Part shown: piece by piece, positions 7,698 through 15,323 of the stretch
Layout: each line of letters starts with the position of its first letter
Numbering within the stretch: position 1 is the first letter of the stretch
Assembly: GCF_035917235.1 (NCBI RefSeq)
Contig: NZ_CP108423.1
Location: forward strand, 6,725,501-6,789,500
Source: Streptomyces sp. NBC_01294
Lineage (GTDB): Bacteria > Actinomycetota > Actinomycetes > Streptomycetales > Streptomycetaceae
Direction of reading: 5' to 3'
DNA: 64,000 nt
Made by a program: the position numbers and the translations under genes
Notes under the pieces: model-generated
Database searches by the model: none
The model's input: the letters and a program-made list of their open reading frames with translations, nothing else
What the model was told of the DNA's origin: nothing

Positions 7698-9182
7698 GTG
7701 CTCGACCACGGCCAGGCGCCACCGCTCGCCTCCGAGTCCCGCAGGCCCGCCCACCCGCTGCTCCGCCGCAAGCCGGTCGAGCAGCTGGTCGCCGAGGGCG
7801 GCCAGGGCGAGGGCGGCGCACTGAAGCGCTCGCTCACCATGTGGCAGCTGACCATGATCAGCATCGGCGCGACCCTGGGCACCGGCATCTTCGTCGTCCT
7901 CGGCGAGGCCACGCCGATCGCCGGCCCGGCCGTCTTCATCGCGTTCATCGTCGCCGGCCTGACCGCGCTGTTCTCCGCGCTCTCCTACGCCGAGCTGGCG
8001 GGCTCCATCCCCGTCTCGGGCTCCTCGTACTCGTACGCCTACGCCACCATGGGCGAGCTCATAGCCTGGATCTGCGGCTGGTGCCTGGTCCTGGAGTACG
8101 GCGTCTCGGTCGCGGCCGTCGCCGTCGGCTGGGGCCAGTACCTCAACGAGCTGCTCGACGGCACGCTCGGCTTCACCATCCCCGAGGGCTTCTCCGCCCC
8201 GCTGGGCGAGGGCGGCTACATCAACCTGCCCGCCTTGGTCGTCGTCCTGCTCTGCATGGTCTTCCTGCTGCGCGGGGCCAAGGAGAGCGCCCGGATCAAC
8301 TCGATCATGGTCGGCGTCAAGATCGTCACGCTGGTGCTCTTCATCGTCATCGGCTTCATGGGCATCAAGGCCGGCAACTACACCCCGCTGGCCCCGCTCG
8401 GCGTCACCGCCATCAGCACCGCCGCCTCGATGCTCTTCTTCTCGTACATCGGCTTCGACGCCGCCTCCACCGCCGGTGAGGAAGCCAAGAACCCGAAGAA
8501 GGACCTGCCGCGCGCGATCATGCTCTCGCTGCTGATCGTCACCGTGATCTACTGCCTCGTCGCCCTGGTCGCCGTCGGCGCCATGCCGTGGCAGGAGTTC
8601 GAGGGCAGCGAGGCCGCCCTGGCCCAGATCATGGAGAACGTCACCGGACACTCCTTCTGGAGCGTCATCCTCGCCGCGGGCGCCGTCGTCGCCATCGCCA
8701 GCGTCGTCTTCGCCGTCCTCTACGGCCAGACCCGCATCCTCTTCGCGATGTCCCGCGACGGCCTGATGCCGAAGGCCTTCGCCAAGGTCGACGCGAAGAC
8801 CGGCACGCCGAAGGTCAACACGATCCTCGTCTGCCTCTTCTGCGGTCTGCTCGCCGCGTTCATCCCGCTGGGCGAGCTGGCGAACGCCACCAGCATCGGC
8901 ACGCTCTTCGCCTTCGGCCTGGTCAACGTGGCCGTCGTCATCCTGCGCTACACCCGCCCGGAGATGAACCGCACCTTCAGGGTCGCGCTCTTCCCGGTCA
9001 CCCCGATCCTGGGCTTCCTCTTCTGCGGCTACCTGATGACGGAGCTGCCGGGAATCACCTGGCTGGTCTTCGGTGGCTGGATGGCCGTCGGGCTCGTGAT
9101 CTACTTCTTCTACGGCATGCGCCGCTCCAGCCTGGCCGCTGTGGCCACCCTGGCCGCCACGGCCGCGGAGGCCGCTGAATAG
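7698..9182 (+). CDS. APC-superfamily amino acid permease
   Basis: This is a 494-residue cytoplasmic-membrane transporter with about 12 hydrophobic segments. The first carries IGATLGTGIFVVLGE, the Gly-rich substrate-binding loop of APC-family cationic or general amino acid transporters. Helix 6 carries FFSYIGFDAASTAGEEAKNP, also a family hallmark. Length and motifs are typical of the YfnA/CAT-like group. The GTG at 7698 has AAGGAG at 7684-7689. The gene is followed after 16 bases by an Lrp/AsnC regulator. With the lysine-monooxygenase-like genes downstream sharing its promoter boxes, uptake of lysine or a related amino acid is the best guess. Confidence 0.9.
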   Translation: MLDHGQAPPLASESRRPAHPLLRRKPVEQLVAEGGQGEGGALKRSLTMWQLTMISIGATLGTGIFVVLGEATPIAGPAVFIAFIVAGLTALFSALSYAELAGSIPVSGSSYSYAYATMGELIAWICGWCLVLEYGVSVAAVAVGWGQYLNELLDGTLGFTIPEGFSAPLGEGGYINLPALVVVLLCMVFLLRGAKESARINSIMVGVKIVTLVLFIVIGFMGIKAGNYTPLAPLGVTAISTAASMLFFSYIGFDAASTAGEEAKNPKKDLPRAIMLSLLIVTVIYCLVALVAVGAMPWQEFEGSEAALAQIMENVTGHSFWSVILAAGAVVAIASVVFAVLYGQTRILFAMSRDGLMPKAFAKVDAKTGTPKVNTILVCLFCGLLAAFIPLGELANATSIGTLFAFGLVNVAVVILRYTRPEMNRTFRVALFPVTPILGFLFCGYLMTELPGITWLVFGGWMAVGLVIYFFYGMRRSSLAAVATLAATAAEAAE

Positions 9183-9198
9183 AAGTGATTCACCCCCC

Positions 9199-9654
9199 GT
9201 GCGACTGAACGATCTCGACGAACGCATCGTGCACGCCCTCGCCGAGGATGCCCGCCGCTCCTACGCGGACATCGGCTCCGAGGTCGGGCTCTCCGCCCCC
9301 GCCGTGAAGCGGCGCGTGGACCGGCTGCGCGCCGAAGGCGCCATCACCGGCTTCACCGTCCGCGTGGACCCCGCCGCGATGGGCTGGGAGACCGAGGGCT
9401 TCATCGAGATCTACTGCCGCCACAACACCTCGCCGGACGACATCCGGCGAGGACTGGAGCGCTACCCCGAGGTGGTGTCCGCGTCGACCGTCACCGGCGA
9501 CGCGGATGCCCTCGTCCAGGTCTTCGCCTCCGACATGCGGCACTTCGAGCGGGTGCTGGAGCGCATCGCGGGCGAGCCCTTCGTGGAACGCACCAAGTCG
9601 GTGCTGGTCCTCTCCCCCCTGCTCCGCCGCTTCACCTCGGGCGCCCCGGCCTGA
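9199..9654 (+). CDS. Lrp/AsnC-family transcriptional regulator
   Basis: This is a 151-residue regulator with an N-terminal AsnC winged helix (LNDLDERIVHALAEDARRSY, recognition helix in SAPAVKRRVDRL) and a C-terminal RAM ligand-binding domain (about 65-145) with the VVSASTVTGDADALVQVF signature. Lrp/AsnC proteins bind an amino acid effector and assemble as octamers on phased DNA sites. Translation starts at GTG 9199, 16 bases after the permease, so the two are one operon. Its likely sites are the CGCAAC box arrays before the permease and the davA-like gene, making it the local switch for amino acid uptake and oxidation. Confidence 0.9.
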   Translation: MRLNDLDERIVHALAEDARRSYADIGSEVGLSAPAVKRRVDRLRAEGAITGFTVRVDPAAMGWETEGFIEIYCRHNTSPDDIRRGLERYPEVVSASTVTGDADALVQVFASDMRHFERVLERIAGEPFVERTKSVLVLSPLLRRFTSGAPA

Positions 9655-9757
9655 CCGGCCCGCCCGACCGCTCGGCCCGACCGCTCCGCCGACTCCGGGG
9701 GACCGGCCGGGCCGGCGGCCGTGACGGTGCACGCAGCCCGGGTCCCCCCGGGCGGGC

Positions 9758-10057
9758 TCACCCCGCGGTCCGGGCCGCGAGCTGCTCCGGAACGAGGAGC
9801 GCGTGGCGCTCCTCCTCCGTCAGACCGCCCCAGACGCCGAACGGCTCCCGGGTGCGCAGCGCGTGGTCCAGGCAGGCCCTGCGGACCGGGCAGCCCGCGC
9901 ACACCCGCTTCGCGGCGGCGTCCCGCTCCTCCCGGTCCTCGCCCCGCTCACCGGCGGGATGGAAGAACCGGCCGGAGCCCAGGTCGCGGCAGGCGGCCCG
10001 GGACTGCCACTGCCAGAAGTGGTGGGCCGAGCCGGGCAGGCGTGAGACGTCGGTCAT
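9758..10057 (-). CDS. WhiB-like iron-sulfur regulator
   Basis: This is a 99-residue Wbl protein. Four cysteines (C23, C53, C56, C62) in the order C-x29-CxxC-x5-C bind a 4Fe-4S cluster, followed by the GVWGG turn (74-78) and a short basic C-terminus. Wbl proteins bind the primary sigma factor and act as redox- or NO-sensitive co-regulators. The ATG at 10057 follows AAAGGAA. Which Wbl paralogue it is cannot be settled without alignment. It converges on the asnC gene and lies downstream of a GNAT gene on the same strand. Confidence 0.9.
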   Translation of the reverse strand: MTDVSRLPGSAHHFWQWQSRAACRDLGSGRFFHPAGERGEDREERDAAAKRVCAGCPVRRACLDHALRTREPFGVWGGLTEEERHALLVPEQLAARTAG

Positions 10058-10137
10058 GACAGTTCCTTTCCGTGGGTTGTCCCGCGTCTGACCGCAGGAC
10101 GCCCCGCGAAACCCCGCCGTCGCCGAAGACCCGCGGA

Positions 10138-10854
10138 TCAGGCCCCTGCGGGCGGCGTCCGGAGCCCCAGGAAGAACGGGCGGCGGCGCAGCGTGAAGCC
10201 CATCGACTCGTAGAGCCGCACGGCGCCGGCGTTCTCCGCCGCCGCGTGCAGGAACGGGATGTCCCCGCGCTGGCGGACCGACGCCGCGACCGCGCGTATC
10301 AGCCGGCCGGCCAGGCCCCGGCCCCGGTGGTCCGGGTGGGTGCACACCGCGCTGATCTCCGACCAGCCGGCCGGCCGCATCCGCTCCCCGGCCATCGCCA
10401 CGAGCCGCCCCTCGTGGCGGATCCCGAGGTACGTGCCCAGTTCGACCGTCCGGTCCAAGAACGGGCCCGGCCTGGTCAGCTCCACCAGCTCCAGCATCTC
10501 CGGTACGTCGCCGCGGCCCAGCACGACCGCCTCCGGCGCCGCCTCGGCCCGTACCGCCCGGCCGTCCAGCTGCACGCCCGGCACGGTCACCGCCGTCGCC
10601 CACCCCGGCGGCGGGGTCGGCAGGCCGGTCACCCAGACCTCCTCGTCGGGTCCGGCCAGTGCGGCGAGGTCCGCCCACGCCCGGGGGTCCTCCGGATCGG
10701 AGAGCGCCGCGAAGGGCGTCGCGTCCGCCGTGTACCGGGCGGCCAGACCCGCGGGCCCGAACTCGGCGAAACCGCGGTGCGTGCCGGTCAGTGCCGCCCA
10801 GACCGGATTGTCGAGTACGTCACTGTCGGTCAGGGTGCCGGTCTCGGGGGACAT
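10138..10854 (-). CDS. GNAT-family N-acetyltransferase
   Basis: This is a 238-residue acetyltransferase of the FR47-like GNAT group. The C-terminal half has the acetyl-CoA loop HPDHRGRGLAGRLI and the closing AVRLYESMGFTLRRR strand. The N-terminal half is a degenerate GNAT-like fold. The substrate is unknown. It is 80 bases upstream of the WhiB-like gene and may be read together with it. It is divergent from the davA-like gene across a 389-base regulatory region. Confidence 0.85.
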   Translation of the reverse strand: MSPETGTLTDSDVLDNPVWAALTGTHRGFAEFGPAGLAARYTADATPFAALSDPEDPRAWADLAALAGPDEEVWVTGLPTPPPGWATAVTVPGVQLDGRAVRAEAAPEAVVLGRGDVPEMLELVELTRPGPFLDRTVELGTYLGIRHEGRLVAMAGERMRPAGWSEISAVCTHPDHRGRGLAGRLIRAVAASVRQRGDIPFLHAAAENAGAVRLYESMGFTLRRRPFFLGLRTPPAGA

Positions 10855-11108
10855 GGGTGCGGGACTCCTTCCGTGGGGCGGAGCCCGGCGGCGGCCGCCT
10901 TCTTGACGGCCCCGGGCACCGCCACGAGACTGCGGGGGACGCCACGACGGACAGGGCCCGCCACAGGAAGCCTAACCAGCGCGGGGCGGCCCACCGGGGG
11001 CAGGACGGCGACCGCGCCCCGGCAGCCCCGACGACCTGCGTCACCCCGGGCCGGCAGCGCGGTCCGCGGGGGTCGCAGCGGGGTTCCCGAGGGCCCGTAC
11101 GGCCCCCG

Positions 11109-11173
11109 CGCAACGAATCGCCGTCCCGGTCGTGGAACACGCAACGAATCGATGCGCGGAGCGCAACGGTCAC
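11109..11173 (+). promoter_or_regulatory. Phased CGCAAC operator array upstream of davA-like gene
   Basis: CGCAACGAATCG occurs exactly at 11109-11120 and at 11140-11151, and a third box CGCAACGGTCACG starts at 11162. Spacings are 31 and 22 bp, and the last box starts 15 bp before the -35. Compare the array at 7431-7513, with spacings 30 and 21 and the same 15 bp offset. Confidence 0.6.
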
Positions 11174-11176
11174 GGC

Positions 11177-11206
11177 TTGTCCACGTCGAACGCGCGAACG
11201 TACCGT
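11177..11206 (+). promoter_or_regulatory. Putative promoter of davAB-like operon
   Basis: TTGTCC (11177-11182), an 18-bp spacer and TACCGT (11201-11206) give a predicted transcription start about 30 bases before the first codon. Confidence 0.5.
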
Positions 11207-11243
11207 CTATAGGACCCCACCCCTCCTGTCACAGAGGTAGCCC

Positions 11244-12044
11244 ATGCCCCCGCTGCGCACCGCCCTCCTCCAGAGCTCCGGAGTGCTCGGCGACACCGCC
11301 GAGAACCTCAAGGCGCTCGACGAGGCAGCGGCGCGCGCCGCACAGAGCGGGGCCGGGCTGCTCGTGACCTCGGAGATGTTCCTGACCGGCTACGCGCTGG
11401 ACCTCGAGGACATCCCCGGCATCGCCGAACCGGCCGACGGCCCGTCCGCCGCCGCCATCGGCGAGATCGCCCGCCGCCACGGCGTCGCCGTCCTGTACGG
11501 CTACCCGGAGCGGGCGGGAGACGCCGTCTTCAACGCGGCGCAGCTCATCGGCCCGGACGGGGTGGCGCTCGCGAACTACCGCAAGACCCACCTCTTCGGC
11601 TGCTTCGAACAGGACGCCTTCACCCCCGGCGACACCCCCGTCGTCCAGGCGGACCTCGGCGGCCTCCGCATCGGCATCATGATCTGCTACGACGTGGAGT
11701 TCCCCGAGAACGTCCGGGCGCACGCGCTCGCCGGCACCGACCTCCTCCTGGTGCCGACCGCGCAGATGCACCCGTTCCAGTTCGTCGCCGAACAGCTCGT
11801 CCCCGTACGGGCCTTCGAGAACCAGATGTACATCGCGTACGTCAACCGCACCGGCCCGGAAGGCGAGTTCGAGTTCGTCGGACTCAGCTGCCTGGCGAGC
11901 CCCGACGGGGTCACCCGGACCCGGGCCGGCCGCGGCGAGGAGCTGGTGTTCGGCGAGGCCGACCCCGAGCTGCTGGCCGCCTCGCGCGAGCACAATCCGT
12001 ACCTGCGCGACCGCCGCCCCGGGCTCTACGCCTCCCTCGTCTAA
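11244..12044 (+). CDS. davA: Nitrilase-family amidohydrolase, DavA-like (5-aminovaleramidase)
   Basis: This is a 266-residue carbon-nitrogen hydrolase. The catalytic triad is visible: E44 in VTSEMFLTGY, K114 in YRKTHLF and C148 in MICYDVEFPE. Length fits Pseudomonas DavA, which hydrolyses 5-aminovaleramide to 5-aminovalerate and ammonia after lysine 2-monooxygenase. The ATG at 11244 is preceded by AGAGGTAGCCC. It is followed after 40 bases by the monooxygenase gene, the same functional pair as in Pseudomonas. The amide substrate is inferred from the partner; another amino acid amide is possible. Confidence 0.8.
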   Translation: MPPLRTALLQSSGVLGDTAENLKALDEAAARAAQSGAGLLVTSEMFLTGYALDLEDIPGIAEPADGPSAAAIGEIARRHGVAVLYGYPERAGDAVFNAAQLIGPDGVALANYRKTHLFGCFEQDAFTPGDTPVVQADLGGLRIGIMICYDVEFPENVRAHALAGTDLLLVPTAQMHPFQFVAEQLVPVRAFENQMYIAYVNRTGPEGEFEFVGLSCLASPDGVTRTRAGRGEELVFGEADPELLAASREHNPYLRDRRPGLYASLV

Positions 12045-12084
12045 GACCTCTTCCCCCAGCCCTGCCGCAAGGAGACGTACCCCC

Positions 12085-13782
12085 ATGACGTCCACGGTGC
12101 CCACCACCGCCGTCCCGCACAGCGACGGACAGCCGTCGATCACCATGTTCGGGCCGGATTTCCCGTACGCGTACGACGACTTCCTCGCCCACCCGGCGGG
12201 CCTCGGTCAGATACCGGCGACCGAGCTCGGCACCGAGGTCGCCGTCATCGGCGGCGGGCTGTCCGGCATCATCTCGGCGTACGAGCTGATGAAGATGGGC
12301 CTCAAGCCCGTCGTCTACGAGGCGGACCAGATCGGCGGCCGGCTGCGCACCGTCGGCTTCGAGGGCGCCGGCACCGAGGAGCTGACCGCGGAGATGGGCG
12401 CCATGCGCTTCCCGCCGTCCTCCACGGCCCTGCAGCACTACATCGACCTCGTCGGCCTGGTCACCGAGCCCTTCCCGAACCCGCTCGCCGAGGCCACCCC
12501 CTCGACGGTCGTGGACCTCAAGGGCGAGACCCACTACGCCGAGACCATCGCCGACCTCCCGCAGGTCTACCGCGACGTCGCCGCCGCGTGGAACGCCTGC
12601 CTCGACGAGGGCGCCGACTTCTCCGACATGAACACCGCGATGCGCGAGCGGGACGTCCCGCGCATCCGCGAGATCTGGGCCAAGCTCGTCGAGAAGCTCG
12701 ACGACGAGACCTTCTACGGGTTCCTGTGCAAGTCGGAGGCCTTCCAGTCCTTCCGCAAGCGCGAGATCTTCGGCCAGGTCGGCTTCGGCACCGGCGGCTG
12801 GGACACCGACTTCCCGAACTCCATCCTGGAGATCCTGCGCGTCGTCTACACCGAGGCCGACGACCACCACCGCGGCATCGTGGGCGGCTCGCAGCAGCTC
12901 CCGCTGCGCCTGTGGGAGCGCGAGCCCGAGAAGATCGTGCACTGGGCCCAGGGCACCTCGCTGTCCTCCCTGCACGACGGCACCCCGCGCCCGGCGGTGA
13001 CCCGCCTGCACCGCACCGCGGGCAACCGCATCACGGTCACCGACGCCTCCGGCGACATCCGCACGTACCGCGCCGCGATCTTCACGGCCCAGTCCTGGAT
13101 GCTCCTGTCGAAGATCGAGTGCGACGACACGCTCTTCCCGATCGACCACTGGACGGCGATCGAGCGCACCCACTACATGGAGAGCTCGAAGCTCTTCGTC
13201 CCCGTCGACCGGCCGTTCTGGCTCGACAAGGACGAGGAGACGGGCCGCGACGTCATGTCGATGACGCTCACGGACCGCATGACCCGCGGCACGTACCTGC
13301 TGGACAACGGCCCGGACAAGCCCGCCGTCATCTGCCTCTCGTACACCTGGTGCGACGACAGCCTGAAGTGGCTGCCGCTGTCCGCGAACGAGCGGATGGA
13401 GGTCATGCTGAAGTCCCTCGGCGAGATCTACCCGAAGGTCGACATCCGCCGCCACGTCATCGGCAACCCGGTCACCGTGTCCTGGGAGAACGAGCCCTAC
13501 TTCATGGGCGCGTTCAAGGCCAACCTCCCGGGCCACTACCGCTACCAGCGCCGCCTGTTCACCCACTTCATGCAGGACCGCCTCCCCGAGGACAAGCGCG
13601 GCATCTTCCTCGCGGGCGACGACATCTCCTGGACGGCCGGCTGGGCCGAGGGCGCGGTCCAGACCGCCCTCAACGCCGTCTGGGGCGTCATGCACCACCT
13701 CGGCGGCTCCACGGACGCCACCAACCCGGGCCCGGGCGACCTCTACGACGAGATCGCCCCGGTCGAACTCCCGGAGGACTGA
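12085..13782 (+). CDS. davB: Flavin amino acid 2-monooxygenase, DavB-like (lysine 2-monooxygenase)
   Basis: This is a 565-residue FAD enzyme of the monoamine oxidase/tryptophan 2-monooxygenase family. The dinucleotide motif is VAVIGGGLSGIISAYEL (GGGLSG 56-61), with the ribose-binding E79 and GGRLR 84-88. The C-terminal FAD segment is GIFLAGDDISWTAGW. Remembered Pseudomonas putida DavB agrees over nearly the whole length, for example ITMFGPDFPYAYDD, HPAGLG, ELMKMGLKPVVYEA, FGQVGFGTGGWD and NPGPGDLYDEI. DavB oxidatively decarboxylates L-lysine to 5-aminovaleramide. The start has AAGGAG upstream. The later steps (aminotransferase, glutarate semialdehyde dehydrogenase) are not nearby. Confidence 0.85.
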   Translation: MTSTVPTTAVPHSDGQPSITMFGPDFPYAYDDFLAHPAGLGQIPATELGTEVAVIGGGLSGIISAYELMKMGLKPVVYEADQIGGRLRTVGFEGAGTEELTAEMGAMRFPPSSTALQHYIDLVGLVTEPFPNPLAEATPSTVVDLKGETHYAETIADLPQVYRDVAAAWNACLDEGADFSDMNTAMRERDVPRIREIWAKLVEKLDDETFYGFLCKSEAFQSFRKREIFGQVGFGTGGWDTDFPNSILEILRVVYTEADDHHRGIVGGSQQLPLRLWEREPEKIVHWAQGTSLSSLHDGTPRPAVTRLHRTAGNRITVTDASGDIRTYRAAIFTAQSWMLLSKIECDDTLFPIDHWTAIERTHYMESSKLFVPVDRPFWLDKDEETGRDVMSMTLTDRMTRGTYLLDNGPDKPAVICLSYTWCDDSLKWLPLSANERMEVMLKSLGEIYPKVDIRRHVIGNPVTVSWENEPYFMGAFKANLPGHYRYQRRLFTHFMQDRLPEDKRGIFLAGDDISWTAGWAEGAVQTALNAVWGVMHHLGGSTDATNPGPGDLYDEIAPVELPED

Positions 13783-13802
13783 CCCCTCCCGGTCCCCTGA
13801 TC

Positions 13803-13847
13803 ACGGGCCGCCGCACCGCGCCGTCAGCACGCGGGACGGCGGCCCGT
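13803..13847 (+). terminator. Terminator after davB-like gene
   Basis: ACGGGCCGCCG (13803-13813) pairs with CGGCGGCCCGT (13837-13847), an 11-bp stem whose loop contains a further CCGCG/CGCGG stem. It starts 21 bases beyond the stop codon. Confidence 0.7.
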
Positions 13848-13856
13848 TCCCATGCC

Positions 13857-13932
<76 letters not shown>

Positions 13933-13976
13933 GGTGCCGGGTACCGGGTGCGGGGGTGCCGGTCCGCGAGGCGCGG

Positions 13977-14561
13977 TCAGACGGCGCGGCTCCACAGGAG
14001 CTTCCATCGGGCCTCCCGCGCCTCCAGCACGCCCTGTGAAAATCCGTCGTCCCGCCACCCCAGGCTCAATCCGCAGCCCGCGCACAGCTGGTGGAGTCGG
14101 TACCCGTCGTGCAGCGGGGTCGTGCCCCGCCCCACGCCGCACAACGGACAGACCGAGAGGTCTCCGGTCCGCGGGGCCGACATCAGGCGGGGCATCACGT
14201 CAGGCAAAGGTGCGGCCGGGTGGAACTCGGGATCGGGGCACCACAACGACTGCGTGGGCGGCGGCGGAGCGGGGACGCGGACACCGGCCCCCTTCTGGGC
14301 ACGGCGGCGCGACTCCCACCCGGCCTGGTCGGTCAGCCACAGTGCCCGGGCGGCATCCAGTTCCTCCACCGCCCACACCAGGGCTCCCGGATCCCGCTCC
14401 AGGTCCTGGGGGATCTCCGCGCTGCGGCACAGGTGGTGGTAGGTGGCGCGAAAGCCGTACGGGGAGAACTCCGTCAGGCACGTGCGCAGGGCCGACAGCC
14501 GCCGGTGGGGCGGCAGCGCCGTGTCGTGCACCTTGCGCCGGTGCGTGGCGAAGCTGGTCAT
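13977..14561 (-). CDS. Zinc-ribbon hypothetical protein
   Basis: This is a 194-residue soluble protein of unknown function. The N-terminal half is helical. Near the C-terminus CPLCGVG (about 138-144) and CAGCG (about 163-167) form a probable four-cysteine zinc ribbon. The ATG at 14561 overlaps the stop of the upstream gene as ATGA, so the two are coupled. Its aromatic and histidine-rich sequence does not match a family I recognise. Confidence 0.7.
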   Translation of the reverse strand: MTSFATHRRKVHDTALPPHRRLSALRTCLTEFSPYGFRATYHHLCRSAEIPQDLERDPGALVWAVEELDAARALWLTDQAGWESRRRAQKGAGVRVPAPPPPTQSLWCPDPEFHPAAPLPDVMPRLMSAPRTGDLSVCPLCGVGRGTTPLHDGYRLHQLCAGCGLSLGWRDDGFSQGVLEAREARWKLLWSRAV

Positions 14562-15247
14562 CGCAGCAGGCCAGAGGGGTGTCCGAGGGGATCGCACCGG
14601 GGTTTCAGCCCCGTCGGGGTCAGGAGGCAGCGGCCGACCAGGCCGACGCCCGCGTCGAGGGACACCCGGAAGTCCTCGGCCAGCTCGGGGGAGCGGCGCA
14701 GCGTCCACAGCAGCCGGGCCGAAGCCCAGGCGCCCGCGCGGGCGCGCTCCAGGCTCCACGAGCCGACCAGGTGGGTCAGCGGGTCGGCGACCTCCAGGAG
14801 GTCCGGGCCCGGCATCAGGTCCTCCCGGATGCGTTCCTCCAGGGAGACCAGGGTGTCGCCGACCCGGTCGAAGTCCGCTTCGAGGGCGGCCGGGGCGCAG
14901 TCCAGGGCGCGGCAGGTGGACACCACCGCCACCGCCAGGTCGTGGCCGATGTGCGCGTTGATCCCGGCCAGCGCGTGCTGGAGCGGGCGCACCCCCGGGT
15001 GGCGGCGGTACTGGAACAGCGGCCGCCAGCAGGCCGGGGCCCGGTCCGCCTCGACCGCGGTCAGGTACCGCTCCGCGAACCGCACGCTGAGGGTCTGCGC
15101 CCGGCGCGGCGCCGGGAACCCCCCGCACTCGATCCGCCGGTGCAGGGTCTCCGTCACCGTCAGGTAGACCCGGTTGAAGACGGCGACACCGTCCTGCGGC
15201 GGGAGCCGCTCGTTCAGGGCGCGCATCCGCGCCAGCACCGCTTCCAT
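14558..15247 (-). CDS. DUF5995-like hypothetical protein
   Basis: This is a 229-residue, mostly helical protein. Features that fit the DUF5995 family are a start with an MEAVLARMRAL helix, the DGVAVFNRVYLTVTE segment, and a conserved INAHIGHDLAVAV motif whose two His could bind a metal. There is no signal peptide or membrane span. The start at 15247 leaves a 76-base gap to the uracil permease stop. It is coupled to the zinc-ribbon gene. Function is unknown and the family call is from memory of motifs. Confidence 0.7.
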   Translation of the reverse strand: MEAVLARMRALNERLPPQDGVAVFNRVYLTVTETLHRRIECGGFPAPRRAQTLSVRFAERYLTAVEADRAPACWRPLFQYRRHPGVRPLQHALAGINAHIGHDLAVAVVSTCRALDCAPAALEADFDRVGDTLVSLEERIREDLMPGPDLLEVADPLTHLVGSWSLERARAGAWASARLLWTLRRSPELAEDFRVSLDAGVGLVGRCLLTPTGLKPRCDPLGHPSGLLR

Positions 15248-15323
15248 GGGAGGCAGGTTCGCAGGCGCCGGCGCGGATCCGGGGAACTTGGCCGTACGCT
15301 TCGCCGGTTCGGGCGAAACCCCG

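Larger units (their letters stand above)
10855..11243. other. Intergenic control region between GNAT and davA-like genes
   Basis: There is no gene here. The right half holds the operator array and promoter described separately. The left half is GC-rich and shows no clear ORF or hairpin beyond the GNAT start. Confidence 0.6.
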
